Shown one piece after another: positions 20,150 through 32,002 of a DNA stretch of 64,000 nucleotides. Each line of letters starts with the position of its first letter. Position 1 is the stretch's first letter. This stretch comes from Asparagopsis taxiformis (taxonomy: Eukaryota; Rhodophyta; Florideophyceae; Bonnemaisoniales; Bonnemaisoniaceae), in NCBI GenBank assembly GCA_030407315.1, contig JALQPE010000931.1, forward strand, positions 62,001-126,000. Reading direction: 5' to 3'. The position numbers and the translations under genes were made by a program. The notes under the pieces are model-generated. The model saw only the letters and a program-made list of their open reading frames with translations, was not told where the DNA came from and did no database searches.

Positions 20150-20951
20150 GGTAGAGTGTGTGGTTTACGAACGTGTAACGGGGATATCGGTAAAGCGAGG
20201 CGGGGGGCAGGGAGGATGATGGATTGTCGAGGGTGCGTATAGTGGGAATGGCGATACGGAGTGATATTTATATGTGGGGATTGGTTTTTCAGTGGGATCG
20301 GTTTCAAGCTGCAGGCAGTTGTAAGTAGAAACTCGCACTGCACTGTTATCGGTTTGGGGCAATAATCAGGCTGCCGTTGATGCTAGTAGAGCATGGCACA
20401 TGTGGCAGCCAGCGTCATCATTTGGACGGCGAGAAATTATTATAAATCTACTTCAATCAACTACTCTCTTTTATGCTCTGTTTCGCGCTTATTATTTCCA
20501 ATATCTTGAGTTAAAACTCGGTTATGATAGTACAAACGACAATATCTACCTGTCGACGATTGACTGGCTGCCAACTGGACGTTGGAGTAGGAGCTTTCCA
20601 CCGATGCATCAACTCGATGCGATGCTGACGCTGCAAAAATACTTGTTAAGCAACTACAATGCACCACTACAAATTTGTAATTTCCATCTCTCTCTCGATT
20701 CCCGCATCCTTTTTATTCGCTCTCCACCCCGCGTCTCTCGCAATCTGGAAACAAACTCGTCTACCTCCTACCTCCTTACAGCCCTCGCCTCCTATCATCC
20801 ATCGCATGCGTCCACCCGACAACAACTGCTCCACTCTATAAACGCTAAACATACATACAAGCGACGCCCGCCCGCCCGCCCGGCGCCGCAATGCGACCGC
20901 GTCGCAACACAAACAGCTACAGTAGATCAAGTTTAACAGCCTGTGTCAAAT
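20150..20951. other. Intergenic, no gene supported
   Basis: 802 bp upstream of the 6PGD gene and downstream of the CDCA7-like gene. A 178-codon plus-strand frame (20400-20936) has no recognisable domain and runs through a CGCC simple repeat near 20871. Confidence 0.45.
20264..20273 (-). promoter_or_regulatory. TATA box of the 6PGD gene
   Basis: Minus-strand ATATAAATAT lies 115-124 bp upstream of the ATG at 20149. Confidence 0.5.
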
Positions 20952-22211
20952 CTACAACTCCTTTCGATGAACTACCACTGAAGCTGAGTCTCTATCTATA
21001 CAATACTCTGGCCCCAAGGTCAATCGAAAGTTTGGCGGCGGCTGCAAAATCTGTTGCGCAGCGCCTCCCTGAAATAGATGCACGTACGGTCCGAGAAGAA
21101 CGTCGCTGGATGCAAGTGCAGCTGCAACACTATTACTCCCGCTAGATGATGCAACCTTGGAACCACTTCTCTTTCGTCGTGCGTTGATCCTATTGTAGAT
21201 GTGGCACTGTGACTTTGCTGGACATATCTCAGCACAGTGCGGACACAACCAACTTCGAGGATTCTTTGCAATATCTTCATAGTTCCATCCCTGTTCTCTC
21301 AAGCACTGTTCGCACACAATTTTGCGACAAAAGCCCTCCGCCATTCGTCTACACGTTGCACTGCCCTGTCCACGTCTTGGCATCCTAGAGCAGATATGGC
21401 AGAAACGACTGGCAACCGGTTTAGAGTAAGTTTTCGGCTTGCGACCCGTCTTTCTCGGCTTACTGATAGCGCCATTATGTGTGGCTTGTTGTTCCGACAT
21501 TTTCTTCACGTCCAAATCCCTGATAGCTACTGGCGATGTATTTGCACCTGCTACGCCACGCACGCCGCCTGAGCTGGTGCTGGACGATAGCACAAGTGCT
21601 GGTGCATGCGTCTGTTGTGGTGCGGTGTTCACTGCATCTGTAGTGAACTCGTGGCCAAGTGCAACGGGTGCGGCTCGGTACACCTGGTTCGCGAGTGCGT
21701 CTGCATCGGACACGGAGGACATTTCAGTGGTGGCAAGAGGATAGGCGAGCGGGACCTGCATGGACATGGAGCTCTGCGGTCTTTGGGCGCGAACATCAAA
21801 ATGGTCAGGGGCACGCATTGGCTTGGCGGACGTTGGTAACAAGTTGTCTTCATCTTTGAAGGACGGTGCATCTGAATCGGGCATGGTACTGACGATCTGT
21901 GCGGGTATTGAGCACAGGGTGGTGGTGGCGCCGGTGACGGAACTGAGACAGTCTTGAAAGTGCGGCTCGAAGACGGGTTCTGTTGGCTCTGCAACTGGTT
22001 GCGGGAGTTGCAAGTGAATGTCACATTCGGGCGGGAGGAGCGCTTCCATCTTGTCGGCCATATTCATAAGCGAAGTGATGCTGTCCTGCACGGTTGCTGC
22101 GGTGTCTGAAGGGTCGTCGACGAAGGGCAGCTGGGCGGCGGCATCGGGTGGAGGGTGAATGGGATTTGGCTGGAGTGCGGGGTCATTGGCGATCTTTGGA
22201 AAGAAATCCAT
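20952..22211 (-). CDS. CDCA7-type zinc-finger (zf-4CXXC_R1) protein
   Basis: The ATG at 22211 gives 419 residues; an upstream frame to 22436 is low-complexity and probably 5' UTR. Residues 1-250 are disordered. A basic patch KPRKTGRKPKTYSK (251-264) resembles an AT-hook. Residues 271-336 carry the R1 zinc finger: CHIC, C287, GFCRKIVCEQC, WNYEDI, then WLCPHCAEIC and C336. This is the family of CDCA7/CDCA7L, which recruits the HELLS/DDM1 remodeller and supports DNA-methylation maintenance in animals and plants. A role here in silencing repeats is inference. The roughly 80 residues after the finger are not conserved to my eye. TATAAA on the minus strand near 22484 could be its promoter. Confidence 0.82.
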   Translation of the reverse strand: MDFFPKIANDPALQPNPIHPPPDAAAQLPFVDDPSDTAATVQDSITSLMNMADKMEALLPPECDIHLQLPQPVAEPTEPVFEPHFQDCLSSVTGATTTLCSIPAQIVSTMPDSDAPSFKDEDNLLPTSAKPMRAPDHFDVRAQRPQSSMSMQVPLAYPLATTEMSSVSDADALANQVYRAAPVALGHEFTTDAVNTAPQQTHAPALVLSSSTSSGGVRGVAGANTSPVAIRDLDVKKMSEQQATHNGAISKPRKTGRKPKTYSKPVASRFCHICSRMPRRGQGSATCRRMAEGFCRKIVCEQCLREQGWNYEDIAKNPRSWLCPHCAEICPAKSQCHIYNRINARRKRSGSKVASSSGSNSVAAALASSDVLLGPYVHLFQGGAAQQILQPPPNFRLTLGPEYCIDRDSASVVVHRKEL

Positions 22212-25200
22212 GTGGAGAGTGTGCGAGTTGAGTTTGTAGGTGCGAGGCGGTACGGCGATAAGAAGAGCAGAGCGGAGTGTCTGGCGGTGCGGGGCGAAGC
22301 GGGCAGAGCGTATATGTACGACGGAGAGGGTTGGAGCAGGGAGTGTGCAGTGGGTGGTGGTTGCGGTTTTGTACGGTGCTGGGGTGGGCTGGTTGGCTTT
22401 TGTGTGTGAAGCGAAGCAAAGCAGACAGAGGAGCAACTCACGGAAGTTGTGCCGCCTGCGGATGGCACGTACGAGGCGCTGCGTTTATACAGTAGTAGTG
22501 AGAGCAAGTCTGGCAGCCAGTACTGACCATACGGGTGGGCTAGCGAGGGCAGCGCTGGGCACAGGTACGGCACGCAGCTAGTGTTTGAGCTGCGTTTGCT
22601 TAGTTTTTTGGTGTCGGCTCGGGTGCGTGTCGAGTCGTGCCTTTTACAAACGGGCCGTCAGTAACGATAGTGTGCAACACGGGGATCGTGACATCACGGA
22701 GTGGATTAAAGGGCCTGTATGTGCGATACTGATTAGGAGTGTTCATTTACACAAGCGTGCTTTAAATGTCACGTGTTTTTAGAGAAGCGTCATACACGAT
22801 CGCACCAAGATGCTGGGCAGAGGCTTTTCAAACGCCGCTTTGCATTTGGGACAAATAAATTAGCTTAGTGTAGACGGGCCTTGCGCCCGCTGAAACATAA
22901 TCTGCGTCGGTAAAGCTCGAAGCAGCGACGGCGACCGACACATATCATACGACGAAATTATTGTCACAATGGCCCGTGTAGCCATATCAAATGCGCTCTA
23001 TTTTTGAAACATGGCGCGTGCAAGCTGCCGGCCTCCTTACACAAAATCGACATTCCAATCACAACCGCTCATATGGCGCCGTGCCCACTGGCACGCATGC
23101 CGCCATCCGTTCAGGCGCAAATGGCCTGTTGGCGTGCCACCATTGACGCCGACGCTGACGCTCCCCGCAGCTGACAGAATCCGCTTTACCGATAATTTAA
23201 TCTGTAAGAGTTTAAATCATGAATGCCCAAATATATCGTCAAACTGGATGTGCACGTCAGCCCAGCACCAACAATCTGATGGACTCGCCTCAGTCCATCC
23301 GTCCTGCCTCCGCCCATGCGTGACCACCCACCGTGTACACCTTTGATCATAATTACAGAAACTAATTCCAACTCCCCTGCTTCCTATCCATCCGCATCAC
23401 AAGCGCACACCGCACGCCATTCGAACCCCCAATCCTACTTCGCCGCTTGCTCCAACTCGAGACCACACCGCCGACTCCACTTTCCGACCTTTTCCCAAAA
23501 CCTACAATCTCTGGCTCATCAACACCAGCCCCACCCCCACCGTAATATTGCCGCGCGTCCTCACGAATGATTGTACGCCCTCCACTCTTTCTCCTACTGC
23601 AGCCGTCTTCGATCCTTTTCCATTACCTCCCACCCCACTCCCCCGCTGCCCTCGCTCCCACGTGTCTCCACTCCCGAGAACCGCCAATTGAATACTCACT
23701 TTTCTGCAGGCACACCGTCGCTCCAGCCCGCTCCGCCGTCACGTCCATACTTATAATCCATCAATATGTTTCTAGACCAGTAAAATTATTCGTCGCTGTG
23801 TCGATGTGATTGTTGGAACCATGTTGCCTAGCGAGCAATCATTTCGATTCACTCAAGCAAACATTTGCATTATGTACTCGCTTTTTTCTTTCGTATTTCT
23901 AGAAACTAATAGCCATTCAAACGTCACAACGACGATATTATGAATCTCGACATGACTGATACCTCGTAATGGTGCAATGCCTTCATCCTAAGCGGTAAAC
24001 TATGTTTATTTCTTCCATATCATGTACTTTGTTACTTGTGCAAAAGGAGTACCGAGTACCGACCACCATACGAGGCGCAAGTGCATGCTTTATTTATAAT
24101 TTAGCTTCCTTTTCTTGTTATTCCCAGTAACCATTCTATACCATACCATACCATTACACTCTGCAGATTCAAACTCACGCATACACCTCATCTCGAGACT
24201 CTAGTTTTTGCGCTTCGCCGCAGTACCAAATGGTACGACGCCGAAGCACTTAGCTGATGACAAATTCTTCTCCCGCTAGGATCGAGCTGGAGCCATCGCA
24301 GGAGAGCTTTACTGTTGTTTATGATACTTTGTCCATCCATCCTGGTTGCGGCGGGCACGTGCTCAGAGTCACCGCCCGCGGGACTGTTTAGATCAACGCA
24401 GTGGAAGCGGGGTGCGCATGTCGTTTGGATTGCCGTCAACCTCATGCGGTGGGACAATTATGATCAGCGATGTTTACTCTAAATTTGTTCAAGTGCAGTG
24501 TCGGACGGACAGCTCGCTCAACTCAACCCAGTTGAGGAGTTTTGCGTCATGGGATTTTTAATTTTCTAACTTCCCCTCTGGTTCAATGAGGCTCTGGCCA
24601 GGCGCACGTGGAGATATGGTGGGCCAGAGTAGGAGGACCAAGTGTTTATTTTGATCGGGGGCAATCGCAATGTAGTGATCCAGTCCTTTCCCAAGAATGA
24701 GCAGTGGTCTAAATTTCAACTCCCATCGTCGGGGGCGCCGGTCTGGAGCAGTGGGGAAGAGAAATGACGGTAGGGGCCGTAGGCGACGTAGGGTGCCTAA
24801 AGAATAATAGCTCATTTTGTTAGCAATATCATATCGTCACGCTCGTGCCCATAATATGATAATTAGCACCATAATCATACCGCCAACCCAGATGCTGACA
24901 ACGGATTGTGAGAAGCAAAACGAAATGCTTTCTGCGTTATAATCTTTGAAACTCTGGATTCAAAAATAGACCATATCGAGGCAATGTTGAAACGCAGTAA
25001 TTTTTATGAAGGCATACACGGCATGAGCTGGTTGGCACTGGATGGCCTGCTGCATCACCGTGACCAGGCCCCGTCTCGTCTTCGATTAGACACCGATCTG
25101 CCGAATACAGATATAGACCGGACGAGCCAGCTATCTTCGGCTCGGGCCGGGCACACGCGCGTGGGCGCACCCGCCAAAAATTTTTTTAACCCGTGTCATC

Positions 25201-28200
25201 CTTGCACTCTGACATCATCCGCCACGCAAAATTGAAAATATCCAGCCTCTAGCCAGTCAGGTCGTGTCATTGTTGGATACAACATGCATGATTGCCTCTT
25301 GCGCCCAGAAAGACTCACCAGTTCTTGCCGCCATCTTGGCGCTGACATTTCTCGCTCACAGTGTACGATTGTTTCATTTCTACAGTTACATTGAAAGCGT
25401 TTTATTTTCTTACCAACGTTTACTCTGTGCCAAGTTACGTTGCAAGGGAGTTTCGGCGAATTGCTGCATTTCACAATAGATTCATCCGTGGCTCGCGACC
25501 ATATTTTGCGCGCCCAGCACAGTCAAACCCGCAACACGTTTCCCTGGTTCTAAATTGGATTTTCTCTGCGTACAGATCATTACATTGCAGCTTTCCTATC
25601 ACTTTTTTACGACCTGGAATATGACTAATGATACCAGCAGGGGTGAAACATATATCTTCCAATCTTTCTCCGATTTCCAAAACGCAAACATCGATAATGA
25701 CGGCGATGAGTCATCTCACAACCCTATCAGATTTCAGTCCACAAATTCTGTTCATTACGGTTAGAAGAAATGTACTACTGCTGTAATGGTGGAGCAAGTC
25801 TCTATGTCTGCGCTGTGATCTCTGTCGGGATTTTTGGGAAGCCAGCTGCTCAGTGGTATCGCCTTGTCTTCTCTATCTAAATTGTATAGTGATATGGACA
25901 GCTGGGTGGGATGGACTTTCCAAGTATAGACTGTCGGAAGTCAGAAACGTGTCCGTTTGGATGTGGCGCGCGCGGCTATTGGGCTGACAAAGCGCCTTGT
26001 TTTTGATTAGATACAAATTTGTCGCCGTGTCCCATTGCGAAGTCATGAGAGTAAGGTTATGACAAGGGAAAGTGTAATTTCTTTCACATACAGGTAATGC
26101 TTGATAATATTGAGAAAAATAAGATTCGTTGTTGAGGTAGTACAGTCATGCTGGTCAACGGATCTGATACGACGTCTGGGGGTGCTGTCCGTCCTCCTTG
26201 TCTATCGCCATGTAGTAAGGCAAAGCAATCGGGACACACTTCGTTTTCCATATTATGATTAGTTAGTACCTACTCCAATGCACAGCGAGCGGCGTCACCT
26301 TTCATACCCGCGCCACTTTGGCGCAGCTCGTTCATCTTGAAGTTCCAGGCTGCACGCTGTTCCGGCGCATTCCTTGTCATGGCCCCTGATGAGCAAGATG
26401 CTCTCAATTCAAACATCAACAGCGATCCGACAACTACGTATTTGCAATACGCTGCCTGTCACTTGCCAATGCTTGACTGTCTACAATATCTTTTGCGTTG
26501 TGATGACAGTGGTGAAGTTTAGCTTTGCTGACGAGTACGTTTGACACTGAGAAGGGAACAACAATGTAGGCATGGAGGGAAAACCTAGAATGTCTCCCAT
26601 GCTGCGGAAACAAAATAAACATACGTCTCTACGTTCCATACAATATCGCAAATGCGCAAAGATGTAGAACGGAAAAGAGTATTCAAATTGGTACCATGCT
26701 GACTGTCGTTTCAGGGCGTAAGCACTGCTTACCAAGCAGTTGTCTTGAAAAACGTCTCGAGAGTGGCTTTCCACAGGTCTTCTAGCTTAAATTAAATAAG
26801 TAGACAAGACACCGCTCACTGTGCCCTCCGCAACGTTGAGGTGAATGGGCGCGTGTTTAAACCAAGGGGGCTTCACACGATGCCAGGATTTGTTGTAAAT
26901 TCCTCGCGAACATGGTACAGTCGGAAGATACTGGCGTCTGCCAGGCGTGCACGATAGTTGCAAAAGTCAATGGCGTCTTTCTAGCGTAGTCACCTTTCTT
27001 CTTTTCGTACCGCTTTTCTGATTGTTTTATTGAGAACCGCTGCTTGTTACATACGCTATATATTTCGAGGCTGAAATGGAATAAATGAATGACACATTAT
27101 ATGGTTCTGTAATGGATCGCAACATTTGCGTTGTCCCCTTACGATTGTAGCGAGAAAACAATTCGCAAGAAGTCAACATACAGGTTCATTTTCGCAATAG
27201 CTTTGCGTTCCCTTGGTTTCGGTATCCCCTGTTACGTATCGCCAGCCTACTTCCAATCCGTTCATCCTCGCTATGCTGCCATTACTCGCATTGCTGCTAC
27301 ACGCTCATGTCTCCCTACTCTGTCCTTTCTGGATGACTCTATTTTGAACATCTTCATCGCCAAGTATCGTTATTCGATACAAATACACAACTTGGTGATT
27401 CTTTGTCAGTACATCAACTTGAATTGACCTATCAGCAAGCCTCCTCACCAGGAGAGCAGTTGGCCGCAGTATTCTCCTTCTCTTTCTATTTCAACTTGAA
27501 CAAAAGAATCTTCACAGTGACGCAACCATCGCAACCTGCGCTGGCCTCACTCTACACGCCAGGGCTACCTGTTTATTTCCCAGTATCTTCCAACGTTCAC
27601 CATCATGGCTGATGGTCCAAAGAGGCTTACAAAGTGCGTTGACCCAAAATAGAATCGACCGCAACTGCTTGAAACTGCGCATCTTCCTACACTTCTTGAA
27701 AACCTACTGAATTGAAGGTTCCTGGAGAGTATCATGACCGATCTCTCATGCCCTTTAGTAATTGGCGTGAGAAAGCAGGCTAGTTACACATTCCTTTCGT
27801 ACAAGTCACTTGAGCACGCATGGCTTTGATTTCACCTCTATCTCGGTAGTCATGATATCTAGATTCCTCACTCCAGCTATGCCTGCTTGGCGGTTGTTTT
27901 TGGCTTGAACTGAAATGCCATAGTATCCAATGAGATATTTTCCAGAATGTTGGGTACTGGAATAATATCTAGACAAACGCGAGCACTTCTCATGCTCATG
28001 GTCCTCCAGGTGATTAGCTGTGCTGTGATGATGTGATTTCACGTTCTAACGAGAGATATAACCGCTCCCCTGAGAATAGAAATGCCCCATGAACTTTGCA
28101 ACGTTGAAAGTCTGTCTCAACTTGAGCAAAGGTGACTACACACAAAGAGGTATTGCTTACATAAAAGTGCATCTTTGAAATTCTCTACGTTTGCAAGAGG

Positions 28201-29358
28201 GCGCTGCTTTGCAGCACGATACGGGGAGCTGTGCTGTGCATGCTGAGGAAAAGATATAATGCATCAATGATAAATGATCGAGTAACATGACAACGGTTGA
28301 AAGTGTGTTGAATGCGGTATTGTAGTGAAAGGATTCAAGAAAAAAGCAACGTGCTGTTTCTCCTTCTCAGAAACAAAATAAAAAGGCAGGTGAGTCGCTG
28401 AAGTGTGTGAGAAAGTGGAAGGAATTAAAAAGTGCTGAGAAGAATAACGGGATGTGTTAATGATGATGTGGTTCGTTGCTAGAAAAAGCGTCAAACACGG
28501 GTAGGGTTTGCATGTCACGCTTCTATTTTGACACACTGAATATTTGCAGGTCGACATAGACGAAGGCTGTTTGGTTTTTTTTTCTAGATGCTTCGCTGTG
28601 TGAGGTGTTGGATTGAGCTTGGTAATGTATTGTGTAGCTTGATATAGACTAGACTAGGTTTTTGGATAAAGTCGTTGATGGATTTGATTGCCAGGGATTT
28701 AATATGGATGTCAAGGTAAGAGAACACGTGTACATGTGGGAGATGGTGATTGGGTGTGCGGAAGAGGGGGAGGTGCAGATGGGTACAGCCAATGGAAAGA
28801 GAGAAGAGATGAAAAGATCACGGACAAGGCGCCAAGTGGAAGTAATGTAAGCTGGATGGAAGATACGAACCATACGTGCATAGTGCTGCATAATGCGCAA
28901 CGTGTGGCCAGCAAGTGGGCCAGCGTAGCAACATGATTGGATCGCGGATCCAGTAGCGGTCGGCGTCGGCGGAGGAAAATGAAGGAAAAAAATTGTGCGT
29001 GGGTGGCGGCGCGAAGAGCCAATGATTGGCCAAAATGGGATGTCCATCTGGTAGAGTCGGCGTTGGTACAATATTTCTCCCTCTGTCTGTTTCGAGCATT
29101 TGCCGGTAAATACCCTTAAAATTTTACCGTTTTTCAATTTTCAATCCCCTCCACGCCACCATCTCCTACTGCAATTCAATACAATATTCAAGTTGCCTCC
29201 CCAACCTACACCACCCTCCTCCCGATGTCATCATCGTTCCGCCCGCTTCCGCTCCCTTCACAAGCACACAAAAGCAGGCGCCTCGCGCGCTTTGCACGCC
29301 GCGCTTCCGCGCACGCGTTCGACTTGGCGCACCGCTTTCCGCCAGTTAACGCACCTAC
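22212..29358. other. Gene-poor region of about 7 kb
   Basis: No open frame here shows a recognisable domain, and I find no tRNA, rRNA or snRNA signature. The longest frames (under 170 codons) overlap on opposite strands and look random. Composition drifts from pyrimidine-rich (23340-23720) to AT-rich (about 26000-28600). Spliced genes of unfamiliar families or decayed repeats could be hidden here. Confidence 0.45.
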
Positions 29359-31512
29359 ATGACCAAGTCGACTACCTTCAACTACGACTCCACGGGCACC
29401 TCCCCGTGCGCTTCTATCAAAATGCTTCCCCATCCGCGTCCCTATCGACGTCACTCTCCCATTCCGCTTTCACAGTCCCTCCACGCTTCCAGGGCTGTCA
29501 TCAGCGCTGTTCTCGCTACCCGCGCACGCGCTGGAGACGACTTTCTAGCCTTGGCACGCGCCTCCCCACATGCTTTCGACCTCCACTCAACAATTCGAAT
29601 TGCTCCACTTCCGCGTCTCAATACTCCACCCCATCCACACACTCCTCACGATGCCACTTATTTTTCCACCCTCTATCGTTCTGCCCTGCGTCCCCTCCCG
29701 ACCGTTTTCGACGCAGAGACCCCCCCGAGCGTCTCCATTCATGACTATGTGGAAAGAATTGTCACCTATGGATGTGTTAGCAATGTCGTCTTTTTGTCCG
29801 CTATGATGCTTGTTGATAGGCTCTCTAATACCACCCCCTCCATGATTTTGACTACCTACAACATTCACAGGGTCTTCATTGCAGCATTCGTAATTGCTAC
29901 CAAGTTTCACGAGGATTCCTACTTTGCCAACACTTTCTTTTCTACTCTGGCCGGCGTTCCTACCTCGGAGATTAATGCGCTGGAAATGGCCATGCTTAAA
30001 ATGCTCAACTTCCGCGCCGCCGTTTCAGTGGAGCAGCTCGAGGATGCAGAATGCGTTCTCATGTCCGAGGCTTTCGACTCCTCCTGGGGACTCACCGTCT
30101 ACCAGACCTTGCGACAAGAGAACATTGCCTCCCTTGACCTTGCTGTCGCAGCCTCCACAACCTGGAATACCTACGAGAAAGTTCAAGACACTACTGGTAC
30201 CACTTCTATGAAGCTCGTCTCTGGTCCAGATGTTTTGCAACTACCTCCACTACACTTCCCGGACAACCAGTTGCACCCTGCTATTCAAGCTCTAGCTCTG
30301 GTGCAGGCCGAAGTGGATTTCCCCAACGTGGATCTTCTTGCCGAAATTGACCCAGAACCCGGCCTCGTCCCGCTCTATTCCGACACCGCCCTCTCTAGGT
30401 TCCGCAGACTCCGCGCGCTCGCGATGGGAAATGTTGTGGACACTATGCTCCCAGCCCTCGAGCGCCGCGGTTGTCAATTCGAATGGTCTGCAACCCACGA
30501 TCGTGGACCCGCGTACAACACAGACTGGTCGTATCGCGCGAGCGAATGGCAGCCACAGCAGCCTGACTGGTCTAAACCCGAGCCGTCGCGTGATTGGCAC
30601 CGTCCGGAGTGGACAAACACCATTAATTGGCAGCCACCGGCCACTACTTGGCAAACTCAGGACAGCAAGTGGCTCCCAAATGATACATGGGCGCCGCATG
30701 CACAGTCCGAGTGGCAGCGCCCTACTGAATGGCCAAAGGCGGAGTGGGAGCAGCGTCCCACCGCTGAGTGGTCTCACAACAAGACTGCCTGGCCTAATCA
30801 AACAACACACTGGTCACCCCGGCGAGACGTTACATGGGCGCAGCAGTCGGATTGGGTTGCCTCTTCTACTGCGGATTGGACACAACAAGGGAAGGGCGAT
30901 TGGGCTGCCCAGTCTAAGAATCAATGGACTCGGCCGACGCAGCCGAAAAGTGACTGGGTTGTTCAGGCAAAGAACGAGTGGGCAGCGCATACAAAAAGTG
31001 AGTGGACTCATGCAAAAGGTGAATGGACGGCGCAGGCAAGAAATGATTGGAATATGCAGCAGCCTGGTAGCGAATGGAGTAAGCAGTCAAGTGTTAACTG
31101 GGCTGCAACGAAGAACACAGACTGGGCAACGCAAAGTGCTGGCGAGCAATCTGTGCCCATGAATACAGACTGGCCGCAGCAAAACAATGCAGATTGGTCT
31201 GTAGATCGTGGAAACAGTTGGGCATATCAGCCAAAAGGTGAATGTGCTAATGAAGCTAGGAGCAGCTGGCTGCAAGAACACAGGAGTTGTTGGGAGCAGG
31301 AATCACAGAGCTCCAAGATTGAGCATCATGTGCATCAAGCGTCTTCCGATGTAGCGATGTGTAATGCGGCGGCACCTGCGCTGGGCTCAACGTCTCTAAA
31401 CATTCCGAGAGATCATTTTAGTAATGCGAAGGGTGTTGCAACTATGTGCGACAAACCGTATACCGATAATGTTCCCTTTTCGTTTTTCGAGAACTTTGGG
31501 CAGTATGTTTAA
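29359..31512 (+). CDS. PHO80-like (P/U-type) cyclin with a tryptophan-periodic tail
   Basis: 717 residues; Met22 is an alternative start. Residues about 120-222 are a cyclin box of the Pho80/CycP-U type: VSIHDYVERIVTYG, VFLSAMMLVDRL, IHRVFIAAFVIATKFHEDSYF and AGVPTSEINALEMAMLKMLNF. Such cyclins partner Pho85/CDKA-type kinases in nutrient signalling. Residues about 376-645 form a tail with 34 Trp in about 270 positions, mostly 7-8 apart and usually preceded by Asp, Glu or Asn, with Gln/Lys/Ser/Thr between. Toward the C-terminus some units have lost the Trp (GEQ, GEC). The final 70 residues are ordinary. The tail resembles no cyclin extension I know and is probably a disordered multivalent binding region. 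Confidence 0.85.
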   Translation: MTKSTTFNYDSTGTSPCASIKMLPHPRPYRRHSPIPLSQSLHASRAVISAVLATRARAGDDFLALARASPHAFDLHSTIRIAPLPRLNTPPHPHTPHDATYFSTLYRSALRPLPTVFDAETPPSVSIHDYVERIVTYGCVSNVVFLSAMMLVDRLSNTTPSMILTTYNIHRVFIAAFVIATKFHEDSYFANTFFSTLAGVPTSEINALEMAMLKMLNFRAAVSVEQLEDAECVLMSEAFDSSWGLTVYQTLRQENIASLDLAVAASTTWNTYEKVQDTTGTTSMKLVSGPDVLQLPPLHFPDNQLHPAIQALALVQAEVDFPNVDLLAEIDPEPGLVPLYSDTALSRFRRLRALAMGNVVDTMLPALERRGCQFEWSATHDRGPAYNTDWSYRASEWQPQQPDWSKPEPSRDWHRPEWTNTINWQPPATTWQTQDSKWLPNDTWAPHAQSEWQRPTEWPKAEWEQRPTAEWSHNKTAWPNQTTHWSPRRDVTWAQQSDWVASSTADWTQQGKGDWAAQSKNQWTRPTQPKSDWVVQAKNEWAAHTKSEWTHAKGEWTAQARNDWNMQQPGSEWSKQSSVNWAATKNTDWATQSAGEQSVPMNTDWPQQNNADWSVDRGNSWAYQPKGECANEARSSWLQEHRSCWEQESQSSKIEHHVHQASSDVAMCNAAAPALGSTSLNIPRDHFSNAKGVATMCDKPYTDNVPFSFFENFGQYV
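30484..31293 (+). repeat. Coding repeat: Trp every 7-8 codons
   Basis: About 34 degenerate units of the form (D/E/N)-W-x5-6 encoded in tandem. Codon-level divergence is high, so this is an old, selected repeat, not a fresh expansion. Confidence 0.85.
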
Positions 31513-32002
31513 CTGAACCGTTTTGCTCTGGTAGATTCTAGAACTAAAGCATCCTAGCCATTCCCCTAAACGTTTTGCTGTTCAAGACTAGGCTATAGGT
31601 GAACGAGATTCAAAGTGCTACTCGAATGGTAATACCGAAGGGGAAATTGGCGATTTTTACTGGTCTGGAATCAGCCATTTGCTCGTACTCAAGAGGCAGC
31701 CGAGCTTTGTCATCCATGAATGCTGAGGCCGAGATTCTCGACTAGTGTTTTACAGCAATGTCGACAAACAAATCACAGATACCTTGCTGTTTGCTTTTGT
31801 GTGACCCGTACAACTTCCCTGTTTGCGTAAACATTATCACAAGCTTTCATGTTGGTCAACGCTACATTTCAAAGACAACAATAAAGGAGCTGTGCAGGCT
31901 TTGCTGGCAAACAACAAATGCTACTCGACAAAAACAAACAACGTTCAATGCCAGTTGCCAAACCCCATCACACCACATCACATATAGTGTTTGTTGTACA
32001 CT
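31513..32002. other. 3' flanks, no gene seen
   Basis: 490 bp between the convergent cyclin and glycine-rich genes. Nothing recognisable. Confidence 0.5.

Noticed and set aside
20400..20936. 178-codon plus-strand frame upstream of 6PGD.
   Set aside because: No domain, runs through a CGCC simple repeat, no supporting context.
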